From Stentor roeselii (taxonomy: Eukaryota; Ciliophora; Heterotrichea; Heterotrichida; Stentoridae), in contig RSEH01000364.1 in NCBI GenBank assembly GCA_006503475.1, forward strand, positions 1-35,123: a stretch of 35,123 nt of DNA. The letters run 5' to 3'. Positions 10,680 to 21,919 of the stretch are shown one piece after another (the first letter of the stretch is position 1; every line of letters begins with the position of its first letter). The notes below the pieces were generated by a model. It saw nothing but the letters and a program-made list of their open reading frames with translations. It was not told the origin of the DNA and did not search any database. The position numbers and the translations under genes were made by a program.

Positions 10680-11316
10680 CATAAAAGAAACTTATATCTT
10701 AGAGATAATAAATATGGTATTCAAAAATTAGCTTTTTGTTTTAATCATTCTTTTATGATGAAACTGTCTTTTATCCCAGACTAATGCAAAAATTAAAAGC
10801 CTATAGTTAATTAGCTGACAGAAAGATATTATAAATAGATTTATTCCAAGTATAAACTAATTTGTGTATTTTTACTCAGATTTAAAGATTGAGGACACTG
10901 AGAATTTACAATTTATAGTAGACTTAGTTTTAACACAATATATTTAGCTCATAAATGAACTTAAATTCATATGACTTAGAATATCTCATTAATTAGAATA
11001 CCTAAGTGTCCAGTATGTATTCCTCATATTCTCCTCTAATTTAGGTTCTATGAGCATTTAAATGACCTTCTGAGCTTAAATATTAACTTTAGATTTATTG
11101 ACTAATTTCTATTTTTTCATGTAATCTTTCCTAGATTAGTGTCTTTCATTCAGTCTATCTAGGACCTTAGAAACTTAATAGGCTGCTCATTATAAACTCT
11201 GATATCAATCAAACTTTGTTTAGCTCTAATTTTAATCTTCACATATATTTAGAATCTCTTAAGAGTGAAAAGATATTATCCATCTCGTGATCCACTCACA
11301 CTTATTGACTCTTCAA

Positions 11317-11383
11317 TTCAAACATCAAGAATCAATTAGTCTCTAATGTTTGAAGAATATAATTTGTTTTGAGATTGATTCTT
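11317..11383. repeat. Two interleaved inverted repeats (pseudoknot-like order)
   Basis: TTCAAACAT (11317-11325) pairs with ATGTTTGAA (11346-11354). AAGAATCAAT (11327-11336) pairs with ATTGATTCTT (11374-11383). The arms alternate (a, b, a', b'), the order of an H-type pseudoknot, or two mutually exclusive hairpins if the spacing forbids both. There is no neighbouring gene start, and no known RNA family was recognised. Confidence 0.35.
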
Positions 11384-11751
11384 TGTTTAATTTAATGTTT
11401 TGTGATATTGTTTTGGGCTTTGTTTGGTTTGAATGCTGTAACTATATGATGAGAAGGTTTGAGTAAATTATCTCTCAATTCTGAATGATTTATTGTTTTA
11501 GTTTGACAAAAACCACAATTAAAAAACAAACAGTCATGATTTAAATCAAATCCTACTTCTAAGTAATTTACTTATATTTATCTATAATAAATCATATTTG
11601 TGAATAAAATGTTCATCCTTATTTAAACTTGAAAAATTCCTCAATCATATAATAATCAAATTATTGACAAATTAGAATAAAATCATTGGAAAATATCAAA
11701 ATTTTTCTCAAATATATAACAACAATCTGGTGAATCTAACTTAATATTAAA

Positions 11752-14700
11752 CTAAATTATTGATTTTTTTTCTTCAGTTTCAATAGCAGCTTGTTCTATA
11801 TCAATGTTTTTTACAAAAATTTGATCATTTTTCGAAGTCATACTAGTTACTTTTAAAGCTTCAACTTTTTTTTTATTTCTATACTTTCTATATTTTTCGA
11901 TTCCCAAGGAAACTATTTTGGCAATAGTACAAACGATATTCAAAGCCCATGCAAGAGTAATGATATTTATACAAATATCAGTGGCATTAAACTTAAAATC
12001 GTTTTTATTTTTGACAAGTGCTATGATTATCGTTATATGAAGAAAGCCTGTCAAAACTTCATTAGAAATATGAAGCAAGTTGTTTATTTTACTAATAAAG
12101 CATCTTGTTTCTAAAAGGTAACACAAATTCTAATTTATCATTACCATCAAAGAAAAAATAAATGAAAAAGTAAGCCTTAAAATAGGAACCTGAATCAGAA
12201 ATATTGCCATTGAGACTGCAATTCTTCTAACAAAAAACAGAGGGTAAAAATAAAGATTGATGTAATCATCTGAATCGAATTCCTTAAATAATGCTCCAAA
12301 TTTTTTATCAAACTTTTGAATTTCTTCTATCGTCTCAAGCTTTTGTCGCTTTTTAATTAGAACTAAAGTAATTAAAAAAAGTACGAACTGTAAGATCTAA
12401 GTATAAGTTACGATGATAATCACAGAGCAGCAGTAATCTGCAAAATAAAATAATCTTTTAAAGTATCCATGAAATAAAGCATTCAAAGAAGTAATTAGCA
12501 GGTCAAGGCAGGTCTGAATCCAGAACTTTAGAAAAATTTCATAATGGAAGTACTCCTGAATGACTATAAGCTTAGGCACCTTTTGATGAAACAAAGGAAT
12601 AGTAATATTTGTAAGGAAAAAGCAAAAAAGGATAATCAAAAATATAAGAATACTAACACCTGAGTTGATAATCGCTGAATTGCTTTTATACCCATACTTG
12701 ACCAGGTTATCATTCAGGTCTATTTGCAAACTATTCTCTGAAAACCTATCAAAAACGTTGGGGAGGGACTTTTGCACTCTAACTGATCTCAAAAACTCCA
12801 GCAGGTCATCTTCTAATTCAAGACCATATAAAGAAATAACTGAGAATATTTCAGCAAAGTTTACAAAACTAAATAGACTAGAAACATCAAAACTTGCTAC
12901 ACTTAAACACAATGAAACACTTGCACCTACAGTAGTACCTTTTTCAGCGATATCCTTCGAGCGTTGAATTTTCACCTCATAATCCTCAATATTATTAGGA
13001 AACAGTCCTATGGTTAAGTTTTTGGTGATGAGTAAAGAGTTGTAAATTGAAGTCACAGGTCTTAAAAATTCTATTCTTATTGAACTTCCAAGTCGAACAT
13101 TCCAAGTGATTTTACATTGAACTGAGGTGATTGACTGGTTTTCAGCCCAAATTTTAAATTTACAAGGTTCTGCATTGTAAAAGACTTGCACATCTTCAGT
13201 CGTCAGCTCTTTGCCAAGTGGTTCAGTGAAAACTATCTGAGCTGAATTATCAAGACTAATTTTAATGACTGATCCGAAAAGAACTCTTTCACAATAAGTT
13301 TCGTTCAAATAGTACCCAAGAGAGCAAATGCATGTTTTGTTCTGAACTTCAGCATTTGCATCACAGGAAAGACATTCAAACTCACTAAGACAAGTGACAC
13401 AAAGTCCTTTACACCCTTCACAAAGTTTACTTGAAACATTATAAAATACAGTTCCTTCACATTTTTTACATATGCCTGATGACAGCTGATACCCTGCCTT
13501 GCATTGAGTGCAAGATCCTGAATTAAAATCAAGACAATTCAAACATTCACTATCAAAGCACATGCCGCAGGTTGAACTATGTCTGCAGCCAGAACCACAT
13601 TCACTCATGCACAACTTGCAAAATTGTGAATATTTGTCAAAGTAATGATTTATTGAGCAGGTTGACATACACTCCCGGCCAATTAAGCACAAAGAACAGC
13701 CTTGGCAGTTACTTGAAACCATTAAGTTTGATGAACTAGCATTTCGTCTCAGGTCAATCTTGTAAAGAAAACCTTGGAATGAGGTCTGCTTTTCACTGTC
13801 AAAACCAAGAAGGATTTTATTATCGTCTTGGCTTATGAAAGGCTCTTCTGAAATGCTCCAGAAAGTTTTCTTATCTAAGTTTATGAAAAAAGATGCACAT
13901 GTCGGAGAACTGTGGCTTAAGGAAACAGCTACAAGTGTCCAGACCTCCAGAGGAACTGTTTGATTTGACTTCACTTCGGTTAAATTGTTAGCGATAAACA
14001 GAAAAAGCGATAATCCTTCATCGTCGAAGCTGAAAGAAATTTCGGTTAAGTTACTTGCAACTGAAGATGATCTTATTAAAGCCCCTGCATTGGCGTAGCT
14101 CCTAATCCAAAAAGATAAAAGAAACTCATCGGAAAATAAACGATTTTTCTGCTCAGTACTTCGGATCATCATGCCAGAATTCATTCCGTTAAAATAAAGT
14201 CCTTGGCCATAGACTGGAACAGGTAGACTTAAGTTTAAATGATTTGCAGGTTCTAATTTTATCCCGAAGACCTTATCAATATAAACAGTTGAAAAATAGC
14301 TAAATTCGAATCTCATCACTTCGCCTTCAGAGTCCTTCATGATGCAGACTCCTCCTCGATTGACATAGCCTAATGGACATTTATCAATGCAGAATTGTCC
14401 CAGCAAGACTGAATTGTTACAACTTGTACATGAAAAGAAACTTTCATCATTGCAAGTTTTACATTTTTCATTGCATTTTAGGCAAAAATTATTTCTTTCG
14501 AAGTAACCTTCTATACATTTGCATGAGTTGTTTGTATAAATAGAATTTTCTGGGCAGAAATAACAGTCTGAACTGCATTTATCGCATTCTGTTAAGTTGA
14601 ATGAATTGCAGTTTAGACAAAATTCAGAACAAGGAAGACAGGCTTCAAAATGATTGTCCCAAAATAAAGGTGGCTCACATTTACACTGACCTTCATTATT

Positions 14701-17700
14701 AAATATTAAACCTGTTTTACAAGAGCTGCAGTTATTTTCTGTTTCTTCAAGGCATGTTTGGCATGTAGGATGGCAAGAAATACATCTTCCAAGTTTCATA
14801 AAATAATTTCCTATACATTTGCATGCAAATTCACTTAATAAGATTGCATTCTTGTTGCATGAAAAACAGTTTTTTTCAGAGGGTCCCCAACAAGTTTTAC
14901 AACTAAAATGGCAGGGTTGACAAAACGTTGAGTTCAAAAAATATCCGTCAATACAAAAACATGATTCTTTCGATAAATAAAATTCTGAATTGCATGAAGT
15001 ACATCGAGTCTTCGATCCAGAGCATGTCTTACAAAGATCATCACAAATCTGGCATTGAGATGAAATATCATCAAAATAATACCCATCAAAGCACATGCAT
15101 GAATAACTAGATAAAAGAAAAGCTTTAGGTTTACATTGGGCGCAGTTTACTCTAGAAGGCCCAAAACAAGTAAAACATTCAGTGCTGCAAGGTTCGCACA
15201 TTGTTGGATAAGGTTCTTTGCGATAATATCCTTCTAGACAATAGCAAGTTCCATTGAATAAGTCACTGTTTGTCTTACACTCATTACAAGAATCTACAGA
15301 AGTGCAGTCAAGACACAGACCATCACATTCTTGACAACTAGATTTTATCTCATTCCAAAAAAACCCTTTTTTGCAGTAACATTGGGTACCATTTAAATAT
15401 GAATTTGAATCACAGCTGGTGCAGCTATTTTCAGTTTTGTCTAAGCAGTTAAAACACTTCGAATTGCAGGGTTGACAAACTTCTTGCACACCATCATTGA
15501 AAAGTTTATCTTTGCATTTACAAATTCCATCAATAACATAAGAAAAATGATCACAATCAAGACATTTCAAATAATCCAAGCATTCAATGCAAAACCTGGA
15601 GCATCTTAAGCAATCTCCTGTATCCATAAAGTATCCAGATAAACAAACACAACTAGAGTCATCTAGAATAACAGCATGATTTTTACATTCAAGGCAGTTG
15701 GTCATTAATGGTCCTGAGCAAGTTAAACAAGTTTCATCACAAGGCAAGCAACTTTGATTAGAGTTCTTAAAATACCCATCAATGCATGAACATATTCCTT
15801 CTTTTGTCAAGGTATTTTCCTTACATATCTTGCAGTCTGATAATGATAAACAGTCCTCACATAGTGAATCACAAGGTGAACATGCTGAATTTGCTGAATC
15901 CCAGAAAAATCCAACTATGCAATTACATGAGTTGTTAATTAATTCTGAATTCTGATTGCATGAAGTGCAAGTGCTTCCTGATAACTCTGAACAAGTTTTA
16001 CATTTTGCATCACAGGAGATACAAATTTCCAATTTAAGATTTGCGAATAATCCGTTAGGACATTTGCAGGTACCTTTTTCATAGATCATCCCTTGCTTAC
16101 AATTGTAGCAGTTTGTAAAATTAGAGCATGTCGAGCAGAGTCCATAGCACTTTTTGCATTCTCCAGCATCCATGAAATACCCATCCAAACAAGTGCACAT
16201 ACCTTCATTAGACTTAGAAGCGTTTTCATGACATGAAAGACAATTCGACTGTAAATTTCCAGAGCAAGTTTTACATTCCGTAAAACAATTCAAGCATTTC
16301 AGCCCATTCATATCAAAATATAATCCCTGGTTACAAACACACCAGTTATTATTTATCATCGAATCTTGAATGCAAGAGAGACAAAAAGTAGTATTTAAAC
16401 AATTCAAACAGGGCTCAGGACATTTTTCGCAATTCCAAGTAGTTTGATTCCAGTAAGTTCCATTTCGACAAGTGCAAGTTCCATCAATCATCACCGCCAT
16501 ATCAAGGCATTCCTCACAATAATTTTCAGAGAAGCTATAACAAACTTTGCATAAAGGATCACCACATAAGTTGCAACTCTTCTGGTTGATGCATCCACTT
16601 TTGCATGACGCTTGGCAATTTATACAATCATTTCCAGTCTCAAAAGTCAGAAAGGGACATTGTGATAAAGACTCTGAATAAACAGGATTGGTTGCTTCCA
16701 CATTGAATAAAGCTAGTCGATATATGAATCCTTGAAAGCAACTCAAAGGATCACCGAGGATAATGCTTGAACTAGTATCCATGAGTATATAATCCCAAAA
16801 GTATTGAAAATATATCTGATTATTATTTTCCTTAATAGAAACTACAAATTTTCCGTCAATATATTTAAAAATCTGAGCTGTTAGTCTATACCAAGTATTT
16901 TGTTTCTGAATTAAACTGCTTAAGATATTTAGATATCTTATATACTGGGTGTTAATCGAAAAAGATCCTCTTTTCAATATATTCCCATCACCAAATATTT
17001 TAATCCAGATACTGTATGTCTGGTTATATGAAAGATTCAAACTAGAACTTTGGACAACAGATTTTTTTCCAAAGTAATACCCTCGGCTCTGTGCAGGAAT
17101 AGGATTAAACACTGAAAAATTTGGATAGAAAAGTGAACTATTTGCAACTTCGAATTGTATCGGAAACAGAGAACTAATGGGATTTTTCAATATCTTATCG
17201 AATTTCACATCTATTGTAGAAACATTTAGAAGGATACAAACACTAGAAACATTCACAAAGCCTAAAGGACATGAAGGGTAGCATGCATGTCCGACTAAAA
17301 CAAAGTTAACTGAACAAGAGTAACAGTTATAATTAAATGTTCCATAACATGAGCTGCAAGAACTATGACAACATTCACCATTTTTACCCGCCTTTAATCC
17401 ATCTATACAGTAATTATTTGAATTTTGATAACAAGTAGCATTATTTTCATAACTACTACACATTGTACAGTTGAGTAACGCACATGAACTGCATCTACCA
17501 AATGAAGTACATCCTTGGCTGCATTCACTTGAGCAATATAAGCAATTTCTAAAATTTTCGCTATAATATTTAGCAGGCACACATTCAGATAAGCATTTAG
17601 ACCCGAGATCAACTCCACAAGGGACAAGTTCTGAAGATAAATCACTTACAAAGGTTTGCCAAATACTTATCGAATAAATGATTCCATAAAAAGTAGTCTT

Positions 17701-19290
17701 GTTGCTGTTCCCTAAGTACAAACTTGTGTTTCGATCATTAAAAGCTAAGCCTTTTACTGTATTAGTCATGGCATCGCTTAAATCATTTTTAAGGTAAATG
17801 CTCGTCATATTTGAATCAACTTTCAATCTTAATGCTATAAATCTCCATTTGCCTGCAGTTTCTGTAAATCTTGATGTGCTGATAGAAGTTATATCTTCAT
17901 CGTTTGTTATTTCTAGTATTCCTCTGGTATTACTAAAAATTTTCAATGTTTCTTTATATACTGAAAACCCTGAACTAAAGGAAATTATCCATAATGCAAT
18001 TGAAAATTCGCAACTTAGAGTTATTGGGAGAGTAGTTTTAAGGAAAACTATCTTGTTATCATTGAAAGCCATTCCTCTTGATTTTAATGGATAAGGATCA
18101 TCAATTTCACTATTGTTATAAGGACTGTAAGTTGAGGCATTATTTCCGCTTTGAAAAATATCGTAAAATTGATTAAATTCAATAAATTTTGTTTTTATTA
18201 CTGGTATTAGGAGATTTGTTGGATTGTATTGATATGGGGAAAGTACACAAATTCCTTTAATGTTTAGATAGATACTATTGCATAGACTGCAGTTATATAT
18301 TGTCCCTTGCAAACATCCTTTTAATAATCCGCATTTATTTCCTGAATTAAAACAATCCCCTATACATGAATCAACTTGAAAATTTGTGCAATCAGTGCAA
18401 TTTGTATGAAAGCATAAACTACATCCATTTCTGACACACCAAGGCCATTCTGGACAGCTTGGACTACATTTAATGCATGTATTATTGAAAAAGTATTCAT
18501 TAAATCCGCAAAGTATTTCACTTGCATACATCGTTCTGATTGAACTTATATCATTTCGAATGTACATATCATACAAAAATCCTACAAATGAACTGTTTTC
18601 TGGAGCTCCTAATGTAAAAGTTAAATCCTGTATTTGGAGTCTAAATTCTGCACTGCTAAAAGCGTATAATTTTCCGAAGATGTTTAATGAAATATCATTT
18701 AAATTCTGATTCACAATAAAAACTAAAACAATCCATTCATCTGAGTGAATGGTGCTCAAGTTTTCAGTTTTATTAACACTAGGATAACTCAGCAAGACTT
18801 TTCCTTCAAAATTTATTTTATTTCCAGAAATTTCTAAAAATATTTGATTCTTATTCGAAACTTTAAAAATTACACCTTGTTCTATTATTCTGATGCTTAG
18901 GACAATAGTTAGCTCAGGAGATAGAATCCAAGATGTATTTGAAACCAACATGCTTGACCTTGCAAAGTAAAGGCCTCGATCTTTAGTCATGATGGGTGAT
19001 TGTCTTCTAGAATCTCTTAGTTCAAGTCCAGCGGGATGATAAAACATTTCTACTGATTTTGCATCAAAAGGAAGAGGGACTCCTGGAGAAAATGAAAAAA
19101 GTGTTAAAGATGAAGTGATTTCACAAGTCTTGCCTGAAATTGTAAATCCTGAAGGGCAGAGTGAGAGGCATTTGATATCTCGATACTTGTATCCAGCAAG
19201 ACAAGAAGTGCATTTCGAGTCAGAGCACCAGTTGGATTGAGAACTTGATATTTCTACTTGGATTAGAATCAGCAAAAGAATCAAGATCAT
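11752..19290 (-). CDS. Giant cysteine-rich multi-pass surface protein with LamG-like modules
   Basis: Spliced as 12412-19290, 12145-12396 and 11752-12129, giving 2,502 residues. The start is the ATG at 19288-19290, which opens directly into a signal peptide (MILILLLILIQVEISSS). The frame can be extended to 19332 only with a TTG. Four LamG/concanavalin-like modules, each with an RG.YF or GLYF-type strand and ending near GF.Y..., lie around residues 60-245, 370-545, 700-860 and 1660-1850. Between the third and fourth is a furin/growth-factor-receptor-like array (about 878-1648) of some 15 cysteine units, with another short one at about 1860-2000. Asn-X-Ser/Thr sites are frequent. A beta-rich region follows, then about six membrane segments from about residue 2209 and a charged tail. 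Ciliates hold many such proteins. The ligand is unknown. Roles in adhesion, sensing or surface coat are inference. The family is clear, the function is not. Confidence 0.88.
12130..12144 (-). other. 15-nt spliceosomal intron 2 of the surface-protein gene
   Basis: On the coding strand this is GTAATGATAAATTAG, 15 nt, in phase 0, with a TAG in frame if retained. Splicing joins Phe-Ser-Leu-Met to Asn-Leu-Cys-Tyr-Leu-Leu and so links the main body to the last 125 codons, which otherwise look like a separate small membrane protein (11752-12126). Confidence 0.92.
12397..12411 (-). other. 15-nt spliceosomal intron 1 of the surface-protein gene
   Basis: On the coding strand this is GTAACTTATACTTAG, 15 nt, in phase 0. 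Left in, it adds an in-frame TAG and truncates the protein inside its third membrane segment. Removed, the hydrophobic stretch continues unbroken (Ile-Ile-Ile-Ile then Leu-Gln-Phe-Val-Leu). GTAA...TAG introns of 15-16 nt are the rule in Stentor and its relatives. Confidence 0.92.
14350..16655 (-). repeat. Tandem cysteine-rich module array encoded in the surface-protein gene
   Basis: About 15 protein units of roughly 40-50 residues follow one another, each with a C..C....C..C core followed by C..C and C.C..G(Y/F)(F/Y) elements. Two unit types tend to alternate: a longer one with a furin-like TCSGP....NC..C core and a shorter one of the form CLSLSDC..C. This gives a super-repeat of about 90 residues. 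At DNA level the copies have diverged and no long identical runs were seen, so the array is old and under protein-level constraint. Confidence 0.8.
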
Positions 19291-20481
19291 TTTATTATTA
19301 TAAAGAGATTGGCTTATTTCTAAGTTATTCAAAATAAGTCTATGAAAATATCGTGTCTTGCTTAGATAATTATAAAAATGTCCTTACTTAAGTTTATTAT
19401 AAAAAGATTGTTAGAATATTTTATAGACAGGAGAACTCAGAGATTTAGAATATATAATCATGGATTATTTATAAATCATTTTATTCAGAAGAATTGACTC
19501 TATACCCAGGGGTTAAAGAATGACAGGAGATTCTTCTTAGAAATTTTATATGCATTGAAGATTTAATCAATTAAAAATTTGAAAATATATATACGAAGTT
19601 TTCTGAATGTGAATAAAGAAATATAATTTTATTCTTTAATAATTAATATTTAAAGTTTGAATGATTTCGTTTAGACACAATTTCGCTATCGAATACTTTC
19701 TTTATAGAGGTTTTTCTTTAAAAATGTCAGTTTGTGATAGTTCTAACTTAGTTAGTTAAATATATTTTTTAATATAGTAAAAAAAAATCATAAAAATTGT
19801 TAGTTAAGAGTTCATTAACATGGTTTTGTTTAATTAAATTATGCTATACTTTAAGTTCAAATTTTTAAGTTATTCTTGCATGATTGATGGCTTATAGTAA
19901 TTTATTTTAGCAGATATTAACTAAATCTTATGTATTTTTTATCAGGCTTTCAATTATTGGCTTTAATATCCCAAGAATATATGGCTTTACTAATTTTCAT
20001 TGGTCTTAGTCCTTATTCAATATTTCAGATCATATGTTTATTCGATGATCACTTGTATAGAAGAATTAAATGATAATCATATTTCAGGTTATATTTTCAA
20101 TTGATGATTACTTTTATAAATGATTAAAATAATCCAAATAAGTTTTAAAATAAAATGAGACTTAAATAGCTTAATATTCAATCTTTTTCCAGTTAGTTCG
20201 ATGCCACATTTGAAACTTGTTAGACTAAAAATTCATCATTCAAAATAATTTTCATTATTTAAAATATATGCTAATAATAATTTCACTTTCCACATTTTTT
20301 CATGTTGCCAAAGTTTTCCAAATTCTTGCCATCTCTTGAAATAACATTTAAAATATAAAATAGATTTAAAAAATTTCAATCTAATACTAAATCGACTAAA
20401 ACTTCCCAAAAAAAAGATAATTTATTCATCCTTGTCAAGTATTTTAGTTAGAGATTACTTATCAAAACAAGATGAAATTTA
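19291..20481. other. Divergent intergenic region
   Basis: About 1.2 kb, very AT-rich, between the start of the surface-protein gene (minus) and that of the Ser-rich gene (plus). It should hold both promoters. I recognised no RNA gene and no longer repeat. A 47-codon hydrophobic frame at 19930-20073 is the only reading frame of note and is treated as chance. Confidence 0.6.
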
Positions 20482-20504
20482 ATGAAACCCAGACCATCAC
20501 TTGA
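20472..20504 (+). promoter_or_regulatory. Short upstream ORF overlapping the start of the Ser-rich gene
   Basis: An ATG at 20472, 10 nt before the main ATG and in another frame, opens a 10-codon frame that ends at TGA 20502-20504, inside the main gene. If the transcript begins upstream of it, scanning ribosomes would meet it first and lose initiation at the main ATG. The transcript start is not known. Confidence 0.35.
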
Positions 20505-21192
20505 CTTATTTTTTTCAAGTGACCCGAAAGACCCAAAAAAGACTTTCCACAAGAGCAAGTCAGAGTTGAACACTCCAAACTTATCAAAAGCGACATCTCC
20601 AACAATAGTCATGAGTTCAGTCAACTCACCTAGCGATTCAAGAAAATTTATCCGAAGAAAAACATTTTGCATGGCCAGTTCGACTAAAGGAATGTTAAGC
20701 CCGATACCAGAACGAAAGTGTTCATCTCCAAATTTAAAAAATCAGTTCTTTCCTGAAGAGCCAGTCACAACTTTCAGCCAAGCCGAAAGCCCGAACAAGC
20801 AAAGCTTGGAAACAAGCCAAGTCATTATTGCTGCACGTGAAAGTTTATACCAACTAAGACAAGAAGCAAGAAGTTACTATAACTCTAGTCGAAGAGCTCT
20901 TCAAGATGCACAGAAATCAAGAAGGTCCAGCGTCGCTTCAGAGGACTTTAGGAATTACATTTCTTTCTGTTATAGTGAAGCTAATGATCCTATCAAAGAA
21001 CTTGCTGAAAACATCAATTCTATAAAGAATAGGATTTTGTTAAATGAACTCAACTCTGAACAACAGATTAGGGATGATATTGACTTAAGAGTCACTTTGG
21101 AAAAAATTGAAGAGAAACTTGACTCGACTCAATACAAAATCGAAAAGAAAACTTGTTGTGAAGGATGTGCTAGTCGATGCAATGTGTTTTGA
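20482..21192 (+). CDS. Unrecognised Ser-rich protein with coiled coil and CaaX-like Cys tail
   Basis: 236 residues, starting at the ATG at 20482 and ending with TGA at 21190-21192. I do not recognise a family. Residues 1-110 are disordered in appearance, rich in Ser, Pro, Lys and Asn, with many S-P and R-x-x-S sites (for example RKCSSP and RRSS), as in phosphorylated regulatory tails. Residues about 115-220 are charged and likely helical or coiled coil (QLRQEARSYYNSSRRALQDA, later IKELAENINSIKNRIL). The last 13 residues hold five cysteines and end in CNVF, which fits a CaaX prenylation box preceded by possible palmitoylation cysteines. That would place the protein on a membrane, though this is inference. 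It is on the same strand as the dynein gene, 727 nt upstream. No upstream frame or intron is needed. Confidence 0.75.
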   Translation: MKPRPSLDLFFSSDPKDPKKTFHKSKSELNTPNLSKATSPTIVMSSVNSPSDSRKFIRRKTFCMASSTKGMLSPIPERKCSSPNLKNQFFPEEPVTTFSQAESPNKQSLETSQVIIAARESLYQLRQEARSYYNSSRRALQDAQKSRRSSVASEDFRNYISFCYSEANDPIKELAENINSIKNRILLNELNSEQQIRDDIDLRVTLEKIEEKLDSTQYKIEKKTCCEGCASRCNVF

Positions 21193-21919
21193 TTCATTAG
21201 AATAAGATATTATTTAGATAATTTATAAACTTTCGAAAATTTTGATATCGTTAGATGTTTATAAAGTTTCTAGGTTGAATGAAAATCTTTGGATTTTATT
21301 TTTTCACAAGTTTTAGGATTTGATCTAGTATTTAGCCTTGATTATTAATTTCTAATTAGATTTATAGCATCTTGATTTTATAGCATGTCCTTTTTTTATA
21401 AATAGTAGCTTTGAAATACATGGAGGTATTATAATCAGTAAAAGAATTAATTTCCTTATTGTTTATATATATACATATCAGTATTCTTTATCCTGACTTA
21501 CTTTCATTTCTATTTATTAAGACTTACTCTGGATAGAAAAGTTACTCACACATCTAAATATCTGCAAGTAATTTCATAATAAATCTTATTGAGATAAAAG
21601 CTCAAAGAATCAAAGAAACTAAATTAAAGGTAATTATATGTAAAATTCACGATTTTGAATTTATTCTATTTAATAAATCCTTTAATTAGAATAGTTCAAG
21701 TATTGATTCAATTTATCAGTCAATATATTATGCTATTTCTTACCTCCACATAAGAATTTCTCAGAAGTTTATCTCTATTGATTATAAAAAATGTAATTCA
21801 AAGTTAACCAGGCTAAATTATTTAAGCAAAAAGAATATTAAACTACAATCTAATAATCTGCAACTATCAAAATCAGAAAAATCAACCCTTTATTAATCAA
21901 TGTAAAATCCTATATTAAA
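21193..21919. other. Intergenic region upstream of the dynein gene
   Basis: 727 nt, AT-rich, with stops in all frames. It should contain the 3' end of the Ser-rich gene and the promoter of the dynein gene. Apart from the ATG-TAA pair at 21900-21905 nothing distinctive was seen. Confidence 0.6.
21900..21905 (+). promoter_or_regulatory. Start-stop element just upstream of the dynein ATG
   Basis: ATG directly followed by TAA, 14 nt before the dynein start codon. Start-stop elements in 5' leaders can stall or divert ribosomes in other eukaryotes. It matters only if it is transcribed, which cannot be seen here. Confidence 0.3.

Larger units (their letters stand above)
10455..11751. other. AT-rich intergenic region with small inverted repeats
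   Basis: No credible gene. It lies between the 5' end of the RNF213-like gene and the 3' end of the surface-protein gene, both on the minus strand, so it should hold the promoter of the former and the 3' end of the latter. Many stops occur in all frames, and the spot translations I tried looked like no protein family. It holds a 12-bp inverted repeat near 10608-10679 and two interleaved inverted repeats near 11317-11383, listed separately. No tRNA or other RNA gene was recognised. Confidence 0.6.

Noticed and set aside
11752-12126. Separate 124-residue membrane protein
   Set aside because: It is the last exon of the surface-protein gene. A 15-nt intron at 12130-12144 joins it in phase 0.
17403-17645. 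Cysteine/valine-rich minus-strand frame within the surface-protein gene
   Set aside because: A shifted-frame reading of the cysteine array. The main frame holds the C..C pattern.
19291-19332. Upstream extension of the surface-protein frame to 19332
   Set aside because: The first codon would be TTG. The ATG at 19290 leads straight into the signal peptide.
19930-20073. 47-codon hydrophobic frame on the plus strand
   Set aside because: Short, in very AT-rich DNA where Phe/Leu/Ile codons abound. No family likeness and no support for expression.
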